Source of the DNA: Poecilobothrus nobilitatus
Taxonomy: Eukaryota > Arthropoda > Insecta > Diptera > Dolichopodidae
Assembly (NCBI GenBank): GCA_947095535.1
Contig: OX352773.1
Span: 27,301,398-27,365,397 of the forward strand
DNA: 64,000 nt
Direction of reading: 5' to 3'
The position numbers were made by a program, and so were the translations under genes. Positions within the stretch are counted from its first letter, which is position 1. Each line of letters begins with the position of its first letter. The notes beneath the pieces were generated by a model that saw only the letters and a program-made list of their open reading frames with translations, had not been told where the DNA came from and searched no databases. Below are positions 13,854 through 23,950 of this stretch, one piece after another.

Positions 13854-14695
13854 TATTTTTTGAATTTTAGAATAAATTTTAAACTATGTAAAATAATAAA
13901 TTAAAAAAAAAAAGTAAATTAAAAAATATTTAAAAAAAAATTATGAATGATGACATATTTTTGTTGATATTAAAATAATTTTTTTTTTTTATTAGAAATA
14001 TAAGAAACATTTTTAAAATTTAATGTACATTTAAATTATATTACATAAAATAAAAAAAAAAAAAACCGAATTTAGAAATACAAATAAATATATTTATATA
14101 CTTTTGAAATAAAATCCTTTTTATTTAATTTGTTTTTTATTTTTATGGATTGTAACATATTATGTATGATGTAACTGAAAACGTTTAATATAACTATTTT
14201 AATGTATTTTAAATATGTTTTACCATAGGTTTTATCTATTTAAATAATTAAAAAAAAAATAATATCAGATAATACGTTACATTCATTTAACTGAATAGAA
14301 AAAAGCAAAAATATTTTAAGAAACAGTAATTCCTAACATCCTCCTACATGTTTTCAGCTTCATTATCCTCTATCTTTAATCTTTATGTTTCACAGTCTGA
14401 TATCTGCTCCTTATACATTGCAAATATATTTTATATATATATATGTTCCTTCCTAAAATTATTGGTCCATTACTACTACACTTGGATGAGTTTGACCCCC
14501 CTTCTTAAAAAATTGTTTAAATTTCAATAAAATTGGAAAAGTTTGACAATCCTAGTTCTTTATGTAAAGCTTTTAATAAAAACTTAAAAGCTTTTTTAAC
14601 ATTTAAGTCAATTCACAAAAGTGAGGTTATTTATAATAGGATGTTTATTTTTTATTTTTTTCAAGAAAGTTTATTGTTTACAACAATATTAAAAA
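13854..14695 (+). other. aay 3' region and ASNSD1 upstream region
   Basis: An 842-base gap between the two same-strand genes. AATAAA signals at 13871, 14083 and 14108 can serve aay. The rest includes the presumed ASNSD1 promoter and leader. I looked for the prefoldin-like upstream ORF (ASDURF) known from human ASNSD1 and do not see a convincing one. Confidence 0.6.
13871..13876 (+). terminator. Poly(A) signal AATAAA for aay
   Basis: A canonical hexamer 18 bases after the aay stop codon. Further copies at 14083-14088 and 14108-14113 may give longer 3' UTRs. Confidence 0.5.
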
Positions 14696-16426
14696 ATGTG
14701 TGGAATTTTGTGTTTGTTAAGTTTGACAAATAAAGTGACTCATGCATCAAATGAACTAATAGAAATTCTTCAAAATCGTGGACCAGATATAAAATGTCAT
14801 TTTAATGAATTTAATGATTTAATACGTTTTTTTGGTTTTGTACTGTGGCAACAAGGTGAAGAACCATACAGCCAACCAGCAGTATCCGAACAATATGTTC
14901 TTCTTTTAAATGGAGATATTTTCAATTCAAAGAAATCATCTTCTATATCAGATACAGAATGGCTTTTAATGGAACTTGACAATTGTGTCAATGACAATTC
15001 TATTATAAAATTTCTTTCAAGTTTGCAAGGTCCGTATAGTATAATTTTATATAACAGAAAATTGAAAAATTTATATTTTGTAAGAGATCCACTTGGACGA
15101 AATTCTTTAATATTAGAGCGTGACTATTTAGGTGAGTGTATTAAGATTGCAAGTACTTCAAATCTTGTTTACAAAGATAATATTTGCATTGAATTACCAC
15201 CTGTTGGCATATATAAACTTCATTTAGATTACGATAATAGCAGCCAAAATTTAAATTTCCATAATGTTGATTTATACTTATGGAAAGATGTTACAATAAT
15301 TCAAAAAGAAAATATTGAAAAAATATTTCAGGTACCTTTAATTGAAAAAAGAGACTTAGGAATCATCATAAAATGCACAGAAACTCAAAAAGATGAAAGT
15401 CATTATTTCAATTTTTATGATCTCGTAAAAAATGAAAAATCAGAAATATCTAACTTGTTAACTGATCAAAACGTTGTCTCATGTGTTGAACGAATTATAA
15501 ATTTATTGAGGTTTTCTCTGAGAGATCGAATTTCCAGTACACCAAAATTTTGTGCTAAATGTATATTAAAACGTAAAGAATGTATGCACACAAAAATTGG
15601 AATATTATTTTCTGGCGGTTTAGATTGTTCAATTTTAGCAAGGTTATCTCATGAGTTTTGTAATAAAAATGAACCAATAGATTTAATAAATGTTGCTTTT
15701 GAAAATATAAGATGTAAAGATGAGGAAAACATTAATTGGAATACACCAGATAGAATAACTGCTATTAATTCATATGAAGAATTAAAAACTTTAATTCCAG
15801 AAAGAAAATGGAATTTAATTAAAGTGAACGTTACAAGAAGGGAACTACAGTACTACTTATCAAATAATATAAAGCATTTAATATATCCTTTAAACACAGT
15901 ACTTGATGAATCATTAGGAGCTTCTTTTTGGTTTTCTTCAAGGGGAATAGGATTATTAGAAGGGGAAATATACGAAACACCATGTAGAGTGATACTAATT
16001 GGTAGTGGGGCAGATGAAATGTTTGGCGGATATACTAGGCATAGAAATGCGTTTACAAGAACTGAAGGTGAATTGTCTTATAAAATTGAAGCAATTGACA
16101 AAGAATTAAAAATGGATTGGGATAGAATTGCTTTTAGAAACTTAGGAAGAGATGATCGTGTTATAGCTGATAATCGTAAAACAGCCAGATCACCATACAT
16201 CGAGGAACATATAGTAGATTTTGTTACCAGCTTAAAAGCAGAACAAAAATGCTGTTTTTCTTTGCGTCAAGGTATAGGAGATAAACTTTTACTTAGACTT
16301 TGTGGCTTTCAATTGGGTTTGCACTACAGTTCAACATTACCAAAACGGGCTATTCAATTTGGATCAAAAATCGCTGACAAAAAACAAAATGGAACCGATA
16401 TTTCAATATACCTTAATTTAAGATAG
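14696..16426 (+). CDS. ASNSD1: Asparagine synthetase domain-containing protein 1
   Basis: A single exon of 576 residues (human protein about 640). It begins MCGI, so Cys2 is placed as the class II glutamine amidotransferase nucleophile after Met removal. The N-terminal glutaminase-like half also shows NRGPD (about 27-31), LLLNGDIFN and RDPLGRN. The C-terminal half has the ATP-pyrophosphatase loop SGGLDCS at 306-312, then PIDLINVAF, PDRIT, LDESLGASFWFSSRGIG, GSGADEMFGGY, RNLGRDDRV and LPKRAIQFGSKIA, all characteristic of ASNSD1 rather than true AsnB. The loop reads SGGLDC where SGGxDS is usual. ASNSD1 proteins are thought of as asparagine-synthetase relatives of uncertain activity. The start is fixed by the required MCG. 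It is intronless between multi-exon neighbours. The 3' end faces Usp5 tail-to-tail. Confidence 0.95.
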   Translation: MCGILCLLSLTNKVTHASNELIEILQNRGPDIKCHFNEFNDLIRFFGFVLWQQGEEPYSQPAVSEQYVLLLNGDIFNSKKSSSISDTEWLLMELDNCVNDNSIIKFLSSLQGPYSIILYNRKLKNLYFVRDPLGRNSLILERDYLGECIKIASTSNLVYKDNICIELPPVGIYKLHLDYDNSSQNLNFHNVDLYLWKDVTIIQKENIEKIFQVPLIEKRDLGIIIKCTETQKDESHYFNFYDLVKNEKSEISNLLTDQNVVSCVERIINLLRFSLRDRISSTPKFCAKCILKRKECMHTKIGILFSGGLDCSILARLSHEFCNKNEPIDLINVAFENIRCKDEENINWNTPDRITAINSYEELKTLIPERKWNLIKVNVTRRELQYYLSNNIKHLIYPLNTVLDESLGASFWFSSRGIGLLEGEIYETPCRVILIGSGADEMFGGYTRHRNAFTRTEGELSYKIEAIDKELKMDWDRIAFRNLGRDDRVIADNRKTARSPYIEEHIVDFVTSLKAEQKCCFSLRQGIGDKLLLRLCGFQLGLHYSSTLPKRAIQFGSKIADKKQNGTDISIYLNLR

Positions 16427-16503
16427 CAAACATTTTTAATATAAACATTTTAATAAGCTAAAAAACATTTCTTTTATTTTTTTTATAGAACAAAAATTTT
16501 AAA
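16427..16503. other. Overlapping 3' ends of ASNSD1 and Usp5
   Basis: Only 77 bases separate the stop codons of two convergent genes. AATAAA for Usp5 lies on the minus strand at 16478-16473, inside this gap. No canonical AATAAA for ASNSD1 lies in the gap (AATATA near 16438 is the nearest variant), so its transcript may run into the antisense of Usp5 exon 12. Confidence 0.6.
16473..16478 (-). terminator. Poly(A) signal for Usp5
   Basis: AATAAA on the minus strand, about 25 bases beyond the Usp5 stop codon. Confidence 0.6.
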
Positions 16504-19500
16504 TTAAATTCTTTCGTATAAATACAAATATCCAAGTTCTTTGGGTGGGTTTTGTGAGACCGCAACTTTACTATCATTAAAAATAATCCACTGATTATCT
16601 TTCAATAAATGACAAACATAATGCCCAACTTGAGATGAAGTTCCCATATGAGAAATGAATCCAACTAAGCGATATTCTATGAAATTAAAATTAGAAACAT
16701 TAAATTTTCGTTTAGAAGCATTTGCACATTTTGAATTTATATTTACTTGATGAGCCATCTCTAGTTTTTGGGGACAATATTTCTTCTTCAGTTTCTGTGG
16801 CTTCCCAATCGCTTTGATGTGAAAAAATCCAATCAGTTGCTCTTTCAATATTATTGTCAGTTGCTTTTAAAGCTTTGGTAGCCTGAATTTCATTAAAACC
16901 CATACTCATAAGCATTTCAAGACTTGCAGGATCTGCTCTAAAATATCCTGTGAAATATTACAAAATAATAATGTTAAAAACAAAAAAAAACATAAAAACT
17001 GTTTTTAATACCAGATTTTTTGTTTTCTAAACCTGGTGGTACGAATGGGTCATTAAAATCTGAATCAGTTATATGCTCCATAATCCATTGAGTGGCAGAT
17101 TCTAGTCCACTGTTTTTTGTTGAAAAAATTGCTCTTTTACAAGCATCAGCTGGAAAACCCATTTCAATCAACGAGTTTAATACCATTTCATCCATTGGAG
17201 GAATTTCTGGTTGTGTAGCGTCATCTAAATCAGGTAACAAGTCTTCCCCTGGTTGCAAACCAGTGGTTTTAAGACTAGATAAATCCAAAGTATCTGGAAT
17301 TTCAACAGAAACATCCAGCTTCATTGAAGTCCAATCCTCTTTTAACATAAATTTTTTTAAATGCAACAATAAGTAATCAGGCATTGTTGCTAAACGTGAT
17401 GTTCTAAAAATAGGGAACACTAAATAAATCTAAACATTTTAATTGAAGCAGTTTATTAATTTACTTTTTCGCAGTAGTCTTATCTTTAATAGCTGTACTA
17501 TAGTATTGTTCAATGATTTCACTTTGAGAAAATGCGTCTAAACAAGCTTTTAAGGTTATTTTCGGTCTTACAAGCGAATCAGGAGGTCTGAATTATAGAA
17601 AACATTTAAAAAATTTCAGTTTTATGTTTCAATAAATAACTTACAGTTTTTGATCATTTTTTTGAGCTTCTGTTAAACGTTCTTCATATTCCTTTACTTC
17701 ATCTAAATTGGATGCCATTTTTAAAGGTATTTGAAGAGGTAAACAGTATTCGTCGCGTGTGGTATATTTGACTTTCTTACTAGACTGGCACTCGACACGA
17801 TCTTCGATACTAAATTTTAATGCGTTCGCTGGATTTTCTTGATTTCTGCTATTTCTCTGATATCAAAAAAGGAAAACATTTAGTTTTTTAAAAGTAAAAA
17901 AAAATTTACTTACGTCCAAAACATTAATTAAATGAAGAAAAAATTCTTGAGCATCTTGTTGATGTTTTGTTGAAAAATCAGGATGATTTTTACCAATCAA
18001 ATTTTTAAACATTGCTGGTGAAATTCCTGTTGATTCAGAATGAAGAGTATTTTCTGGAACACTGCTATATTTTCCACTCCATAACCCAGTGCCAAGTTTT
18101 GCCCTTAAATTTTATTTAATTAAAGAAATATTTTTAAAAAATTGTAATTTGACATACATTTGAATATTGAAATCGTTTGCTGGATCATCTGGATAAGTTA
18201 CGAAATAGTTTTCGGCATTATTAACAAATCTTTTAATGAAATCAGGAATCGTGAACACAACCTAGCAAATTTTCATGTTAACTTAAATTTTATTTTTAAA
18301 ACTATATTTTTTAACCTGCATTACACTGTTTAAATAACATGAATTTCCTAAGTTCTTCATACCAGTATACCCAGGGCCTGAAGCTGGAACTAAGTTGCTA
18401 TTACTTTCTGTTAAAATATCCCATTCACCAATTTTTTGGTTAATGTCTAACTCCAATTCAACCATTGATTTTTCAGTTTTCTTCATTTGAGTAACTTTAA
18501 TTCCGAAATGTGCCAAATGGTCAGCTAAATAAGGATCTTCAACCATATCGTCTTCCGCATAACTGAAAACATCACCTTTTCCATCAGAAGTAATTGTTCC
18601 TAATTTAACAGCTAGAGGAAAACGTGTTTCATGATAGTGTTCAACCTAAAATTTTAAATAATTTTTATGAAAAGTAATTTTTTTATAAATTTTTCCATAC
18701 AGCATGATCGTTTCCACCGCTTCCATCAAAAAATTTTCTACCACATAATATGGAACCATCGGTTAAATTCAACCATAGATTATTTGTAAGATTACATTTG
18801 TTACATGTCCAGCCAGAAGGTGGAATTTTAATTCCATTATCTAGTTGCCTTAAGTCCTTAGCAAATTTAGAAATTTGTCTTACTTCTCCATCCCAAGTAC
18901 CTGCTAGAGAAGATTTTTCCAATTTTTTTATTGCAGACTCAGAATCAATAATTGCTTTTGCCGATTGCACCACCTTCGCAACAAATTAAAATATAAATAT
19001 TATTAAATAATAGAATATTAATTTATATTAAATTCTTACAATCATTGGAAGTTGATCATCAGGATATGCAAACATTTTGTTTTCTGGTAAAACGACTATA
19101 TTGTAAAAATCCTTATATTCGTACTTTTTTTTTCCAACTTCTGGATCAAATCCCCCTTCTACACCAATAGCCAATCTAGTAATTTTTTTTTCAGGACCAT
19201 CGACTGACCATTCCTGTGGTATCTAAAATTAGTAAAAATTAAATTGATTTAAAACTAAATAAATTTTAGAAAACTGCAGAGATTGAAATTTTTATAGGTA
19301 CCTCATTCTTTTCTCGATACCAATGTAAAAATACACAATTTCCTGTTTTATTTACATATCCTCTAACATAATCTTCACCAAAACCTAAGAACGAGGTCAA
19401 GCTTATATATAATCCAGGCGTTTCCTATAAAAATAAAATAGTCAAACTTAAATTTCAAAACAGATACTTTTGTAATGCGATTAACACAGTTATTATATTT

Positions 19501-19647
19501 TATAAAAATATTAATTTGACTAATTTTATGCAAATCATTCAAAAAACTTACCGGTGAATCGTAGCTATAAACACATTCATCTTTGTAAACGTTTTCAAAA
19601 TTATTTGGTACACGAATTTTACTTAAATGCTTTTGTAATATTTCCAT
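16504..19647 (-). CDS. Usp5: Ubiquitin carboxyl-terminal hydrolase 5 (isopeptidase T)
   Basis: Disassembles unanchored polyubiquitin chains from the free C-terminus. Twelve exons on the minus strand: 19647-19552, 19424-19302, 19222-19040, 18973-18701, 18645-18316, 18261-18158, 18103-17914, 17856-17645, 17587-17465, 17403-17012, 16947-16747, 16676-16504; 2400 nt, 799 residues (human about 858). Introns are 54-127 bases. The UBP zinc finger has Cys191, Cys194, Cys211 and His224 with the same spacing as the human ligands, and GRK after Cys211. The Cys box is GNSCYLNS with catalytic Cys328. UBA1 spans about 615-656 and UBA2 about 683-720, inserted in the catalytic domain as expected. The His box GHYVCHL puts catalytic His at 761. 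The C-terminus is [10 protein letters not shown]. No key residue is missing. AATAAA follows at 16478. Confidence 0.96.
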
Positions 19648-20640
19648 TTTTATATATTTTAAAATACAAAAATTTTCAAATAATATTTAAATATAAAATT
19701 GGCTAGACTTAAAATGAATATAAATACGGAAGGTAATTGCTTCACTACACCGCTTTTCTTAACCAAAACAGTAAAAACAATGACATATTTGAATCATTTG
19801 TCAGAGATTTAATAATAGTGTTGCCGCAGTTTTTTTGTTTTTAATAAATGTAATGTTGGGTTCCCATTTCTAATTAGATAAAATCAAATTTCCATATTTT
19901 ATAGATGTACATAAATAAATTCTCCTCTAAAAAATTGTATTAAATATTTTCAAAAATTGATGAATTCTACTAAATAATTGAGTAAATAGAAAAATATTTA
20001 AATTGCAAATGTATAAATTTTACAAATGTATAAATTTTGAAAAGTCATTTAAAACATAAACCCAATTTAATTTTTTGAATTTTTACGCAATGTTTTTGAG
20101 TAGTTTACTAAATTTTTGTTAACTAAGATAATTACCTTTATAGTTGTATATTTATTATTAATAGTTTTTAAAAATTTATTTCATATCTGTTATTACAAAA
20201 CATTAAATATTTTTTTAAATATGTGTGTGTCATAAGACTTAAATTCGACTGTCATTTAAGCCCTTTGTATGTATATCTATTCTTATCAACTCTTAATGGC
20301 AAATTAATAATGAAGTTGCAGATACAATAACCATAGTATTATTTATTTATTTAACAAATTTTCTCGATCGACGATCAGTAATAAATAATAATTTAGAAAA
20401 TGATTCGCTGGTGGGTAGTTAGTGTTTATTTGTAAACATATGTAAAAATCAAAAATTAAAAACAGAGGCTGTCAAACTCTTAATATTAAAGTGTATCCTA
20501 GTGTATCGCAATTCACAATTTGTTTATCAAAATCAGCTGATAAAGTATATTTTTTTTTTCTTATTTTTTTTTTAATTAATCCGAATTAAAATAATAATTT
20601 AAAAAAAATTATTTTATGTATTATATTTTGTAAATAAAAT
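19648..20640. promoter_or_regulatory. Divergent promoter region between Usp5 and ave
   Basis: About 1 kb separates the head-to-head start codons of Usp5 (-) and ave (+). It must hold both promoters and leaders, but I see no certain TATA box in sequence this AT-rich. Less AT-biased words include CTCGATCGACGATCAG near 20364 and ATCAGCTGATAA near 20532, which contains the E-box CAGCTG and a GATA word. No open frame of note is present. Confidence 0.55.
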
Positions 20641-21066
20641 ATGGTTGAAGAAAGTTCTGTACAAAACAAACCAAGACTAAAAACAGCAAGACCTAAACCA
20701 GGTAACTAATTATTAATAATTTTGGAATTTTGTTAATTGATTTTTGTTTGGTAGTATATCTTTGGACTGTTGCTGATGTTCAAAAATGGTATAGAAGACA
20801 TTGTTCAGATTACATTGGATATGCGGAACTATTTTCAAAGGTATTGAAATAAAAACATTTAAAGAATTTTGATTGAAAATAGAAATAAAAAATTTTAGCA
20901 CGAGATAACTGGTAAAGCTTTATTACGTATTAATGATAATTCTTTGGAACGTATGGGTATTACAAACAATCGAGATAGAGAAGCTATTTGGAGAGAAATA
21001 GTAAAACAGAGATTAAAAATGGATGTTATGGAAATTCGTGACTCGGAAAATAATATTTATTCTTGA
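20641..21066 (+). CDS. ave: Aveugle/HYP, SAM-domain adaptor of RAS/MAPK signalling
   Basis: A small cytoplasmic adaptor that in flies bridges the SAM domain of CNK to KSR and so promotes RAF activation. Exons 20641-20701, 20755-20840 and 20899-21066; 315 nt, 104 residues (fly protein about 106). The N-terminus is a short basic tail. The SAM domain spans about 21-90: VYLWTVADVQKWYRRH, HEITGKALLRI, LERMGIT, then NRDREAIWREIVKQRL and the conserved end MEIRD. Introns of 53 and 58 bases keep frame. The start ATG at 20641 gives the conserved length. It is divergent from Usp5 and convergent with the trihelix gene. Identification rests on recalled similarity along the whole length; vertebrate SAMD10/12 are the closest outside insects. 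Confidence 0.94.
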
Positions 21067-21348
21067 TGATTTTTATATGATTGTTAATTTATGTAAATAG
21101 TAGAATAGGTTTGAAAATTCTAAAATATTTTTTTCTAAGTGCTAAAACTAAGATTTTTTTAAATCCAGTTATAATTGTAAAACAGTTAGTTTTGTTTTCT
21201 AAATTTCGCATAAAAATTTTAAAGAACCTCGAGACAGACATTTTTTTAATAACGGAATTTTGTTTTTCTAAAAAAATGTATACAATTTTTAATTAAACTT
21301 TATATGCTCAAAAGTATTAAATTCTAAATAGTTTCGGGTTTATATTTT

Positions 21349-21354
21349 AATAAA
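21349..21354 (+). terminator. Poly(A) signal for ave
   Basis: First clear AATAAA on the plus strand after the ave stop, giving a 3' UTR of about 300 bases that ends just before the convergent gene's own signal. Confidence 0.45.
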
Positions 21355-21443
21355 ATAACTAGATAAATTATATATTTTAAGTACTTTTAATTATTTTACA
21401 TTATATACATATATCACATTTTTATGTCAAAGTTTCAAAATAT

Positions 21444-21449
21444 TTTATT
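21444..21449 (-). terminator. Poly(A) signal for the trihelix gene
   Basis: AATAAA on the minus strand about 90 bases beyond the stop of the convergent trihelix gene. With the ave signal at 21349 this leaves the two transcripts almost abutting. Confidence 0.45.
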
Positions 21450-21536
21450 ACCTGTTGAGAATAAAATTTTAAAGATTTTAATGCGTACGAGTTTGTTAAA
21501 TCTCTAAGATATTTATCCCCAATAGGTAAATAATTC

Positions 21537-23950
21537 CTAATCTTCGTCCTTTTCCGTTTTAGGTGTAAGAAGGACTGTAGGAGCGTCTTCTTTTTTTTCT
21601 GAATTTTTATCTGTTTCACTATTTGTTGTAGTGCTTTTTGAATTCGAACTTTCAACAGCTGAAACTATAGGAGAAACAAAAAGTGATGGTGTTGAAATTG
21701 TTTGTTCTGCAATCGTCACACGTTGCTGTAATTGTTGTTGCTGCTGCTGTTGAAATACACTTAAAATGTTTGGAATAATACCAGGTAAAAAATTTAGAAA
21801 TCTTTCTCCAACTGATTTTTCGTATTCAAACCGTTCTCTTTCCAATTGTAAGCGTTCTCTATTAATTTGATTAGATTCATCTTGCGTTCTAATTAATTGG
21901 CCAAGTAAAGCACGATAACCTACAAAGAATAAGTCATATTTTCGTATTAATAAGTCATAAGTCGTATTTTAGAAACTAACCAATAGCATTTTTGCCACTT
22001 GATTGCGATGATCCAAGTAAGTTGATTTTTTCTCCACTTGTACTCGAAACCAATCCGTTTAAATTTACAGAGGTTGTTTGTGGCATTTTATTAATGTTTG
22101 ATAAATTTGACTGCAATGCAGATGTTGAAGATTGATATAAATTATTATTTTGGCGATCCACTGATTTGTTTTGTATAATTGTTGCAGTTGGTGTTACCAT
22201 ATTTGGTACATTTTGAGAATTTTTTTGTAGTGTATTGACTAAAAGTACTTTCATTGGGCCATTACTTGTGTTAACAATACCGTTAGATGTTGATTGATTG
22301 CCTGTTGTCTGATGGGCATATATAATTCGAGGTTGAGATGGTTTTGGTCGAATAGGAATTTGACGATTAATTTGAAGCCCTTGTAATTGGTTAGCTTTAA
22401 GAGCTTGTGTTGTTTGCTGTTGATTTACTTGTTTTTGCTGTTGTATATCTTGTTGCATATTTTGTGATTGAGGTTTTAATAAGAAATTTGTTGGCACTAA
22501 TGAAATCTTAGCCTGTGTATTTGATGATATTTTAGTAGTGTTGTTAGATTGCTTACTTGCTAATCCTGCAAGTGATGTAGCCTGTCCAATTTTCAACGAA
22601 CTGCTCGTTGAAGCCGTTGGAGATGTTGTACTTAATGAGGCAGCAACTGTTGTTATTATTTTATTTTTATTTACAGACTGGCTATTGCTTGTTCCGGATT
22701 TCAAATAATCGGCAAGTGGAAATGAATCTGATCCGTTATCATCAATTCTAAAAAAAACGTAACAAATTTAAATTAAGTTTTGTTTCTTATATTTTTTTAT
22801 AATTTAGAAGGGAAATAAAGGGAAAGAGACACACTTTCGTGAACAAAATCACTCACAGATCAAATAACATGCGCGTAGAAGTATTTGTTTTTACTGCAAA
22901 TAATATATAAGTATATTAGTTAGAGCTACTGAACTTAAAAAACAAACATGCGCAAATTAAGATTGTAAATTTCATGAACATTTTTAATTTTTATAATATT
23001 TAAATATTTATTTACCCTTGCTTTTCATCATTGCTATCGTCATCAACATCAATTGGTTCATCTTTAATGATAGATGGTTCCTCTATATCAATGCTATTTT
23101 GATTTATATTTTGACATTCATCATTTTTAGGTTCATCATTTTTCTTGTTGTTATCATTTCTTCGACTTCTTGTCAATCTTAATGAGGTAGTTGGCTTCTC
23201 TTCAATATTATTATTAATTATAGGTTGCGTTGGCTCATAATCCATGTCATCGTCATATACATTTTGTTCATCATCATGCGATGTCTCATTGTCATCATCT
23301 TCCATTTCACTCTCATTTCCTATATTTATACTGCTATTGTCACCCAAATTTTTATTATTAATAGTTTCATTTGCATCATGATTACCATTACTATCATCTG
23401 CATTGCCAGTGCCCACACTACTTTGTAAAGTTTTCATTAATTCTGCTTCTTCGATTTCATCAAGTGTTTCACCTCGTTCTTCACGTTCACGTTTAGCTTC
23501 TTCCAATTTATAACGTAAAGACGGCTTTGGAATTTCATTTGGTCTTACACTAAAAATTGGTCGTGTCATTATTTCATCCATTGCGGCATAATGTTTCCAT
23601 GTTGGTTCATTATTTGATCCAGTTTCCATTTCCTTTTTAATACGATTATAAAAACATTTTAAATTTTTAATTCGTGTATTAATTTCCTCTGCGCTTCTTT
23701 GATATCCGTAATCACGCATTTTATCAGCTAATCTTGCAATAACAGCATGTTTTTTATGTGTTGTAATCAACGTCTTTTGAACTTTCGGATCACCCCATAA
23801 TGAAATTAATAATCTCGTTTCATCGGTATCAAAATTTGGATTACGCCCTGTTACTTTTTTGCTACCACCAACAAGGACGCGATTATTTGATACCCACATT
23901 TCACGTTTATTTTTATTAAAAACTTTCATTGTTTTATAAGTTATTTTCAT
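21537..23950 (-). CDS. Trihelix/Myb-SANT-like DNA-binding protein with acidic and Q-rich regions
   Basis: A probable nuclear transcription regulator; I do not recognise the exact orthologue. Exons 23950-23016, 22747-21981 and 21919-21537; 2085 nt, 694 residues, joins in frame. Residues about 40-130 form a Myb/SANT-like (trihelix, Myb_DNA-bind_4) domain: FDTDETRLLISLWGDPKVQ, then IARLADKMRDYGYQRSAEEI, then RIKNLKCFYNRIKKE. An Asp/Glu/Asn-rich acidic region covers about 195-310, ending in sumoylation-like KDEPIDV. Exon 2 is Ser/Thr/Gln/Asn-rich and disordered. Exon 3 begins YRALLGQLIRTQDES and forms a charged coiled coil (about 570-608), followed by FLPGIIPNILSVF and a seven-glutamine run (CAG/CAA near 21737-21757). 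The pairing of a trihelix head with such a coiled-coil tail is common in insect MSANTD-type proteins. A second in-frame Met lies at residue 8. Confidence 0.85.

Noticed and set aside
14533..14733. Frame just upstream of ASNSD1 as the conserved ASDURF upstream ORF
   Set aside because: It begins at TTG, not ATG, overlaps the ASNSD1 start in another frame and has no prefoldin-like helical pattern.
16712..16915. Minus-strand frame ending KFKMCKCF as an alternative Usp5 C-terminus
   Set aside because: Splicing at 16747/16676 restores DGSSKYRLVGF and the catalytic His box, matching the family; the read-through would lose the active site.
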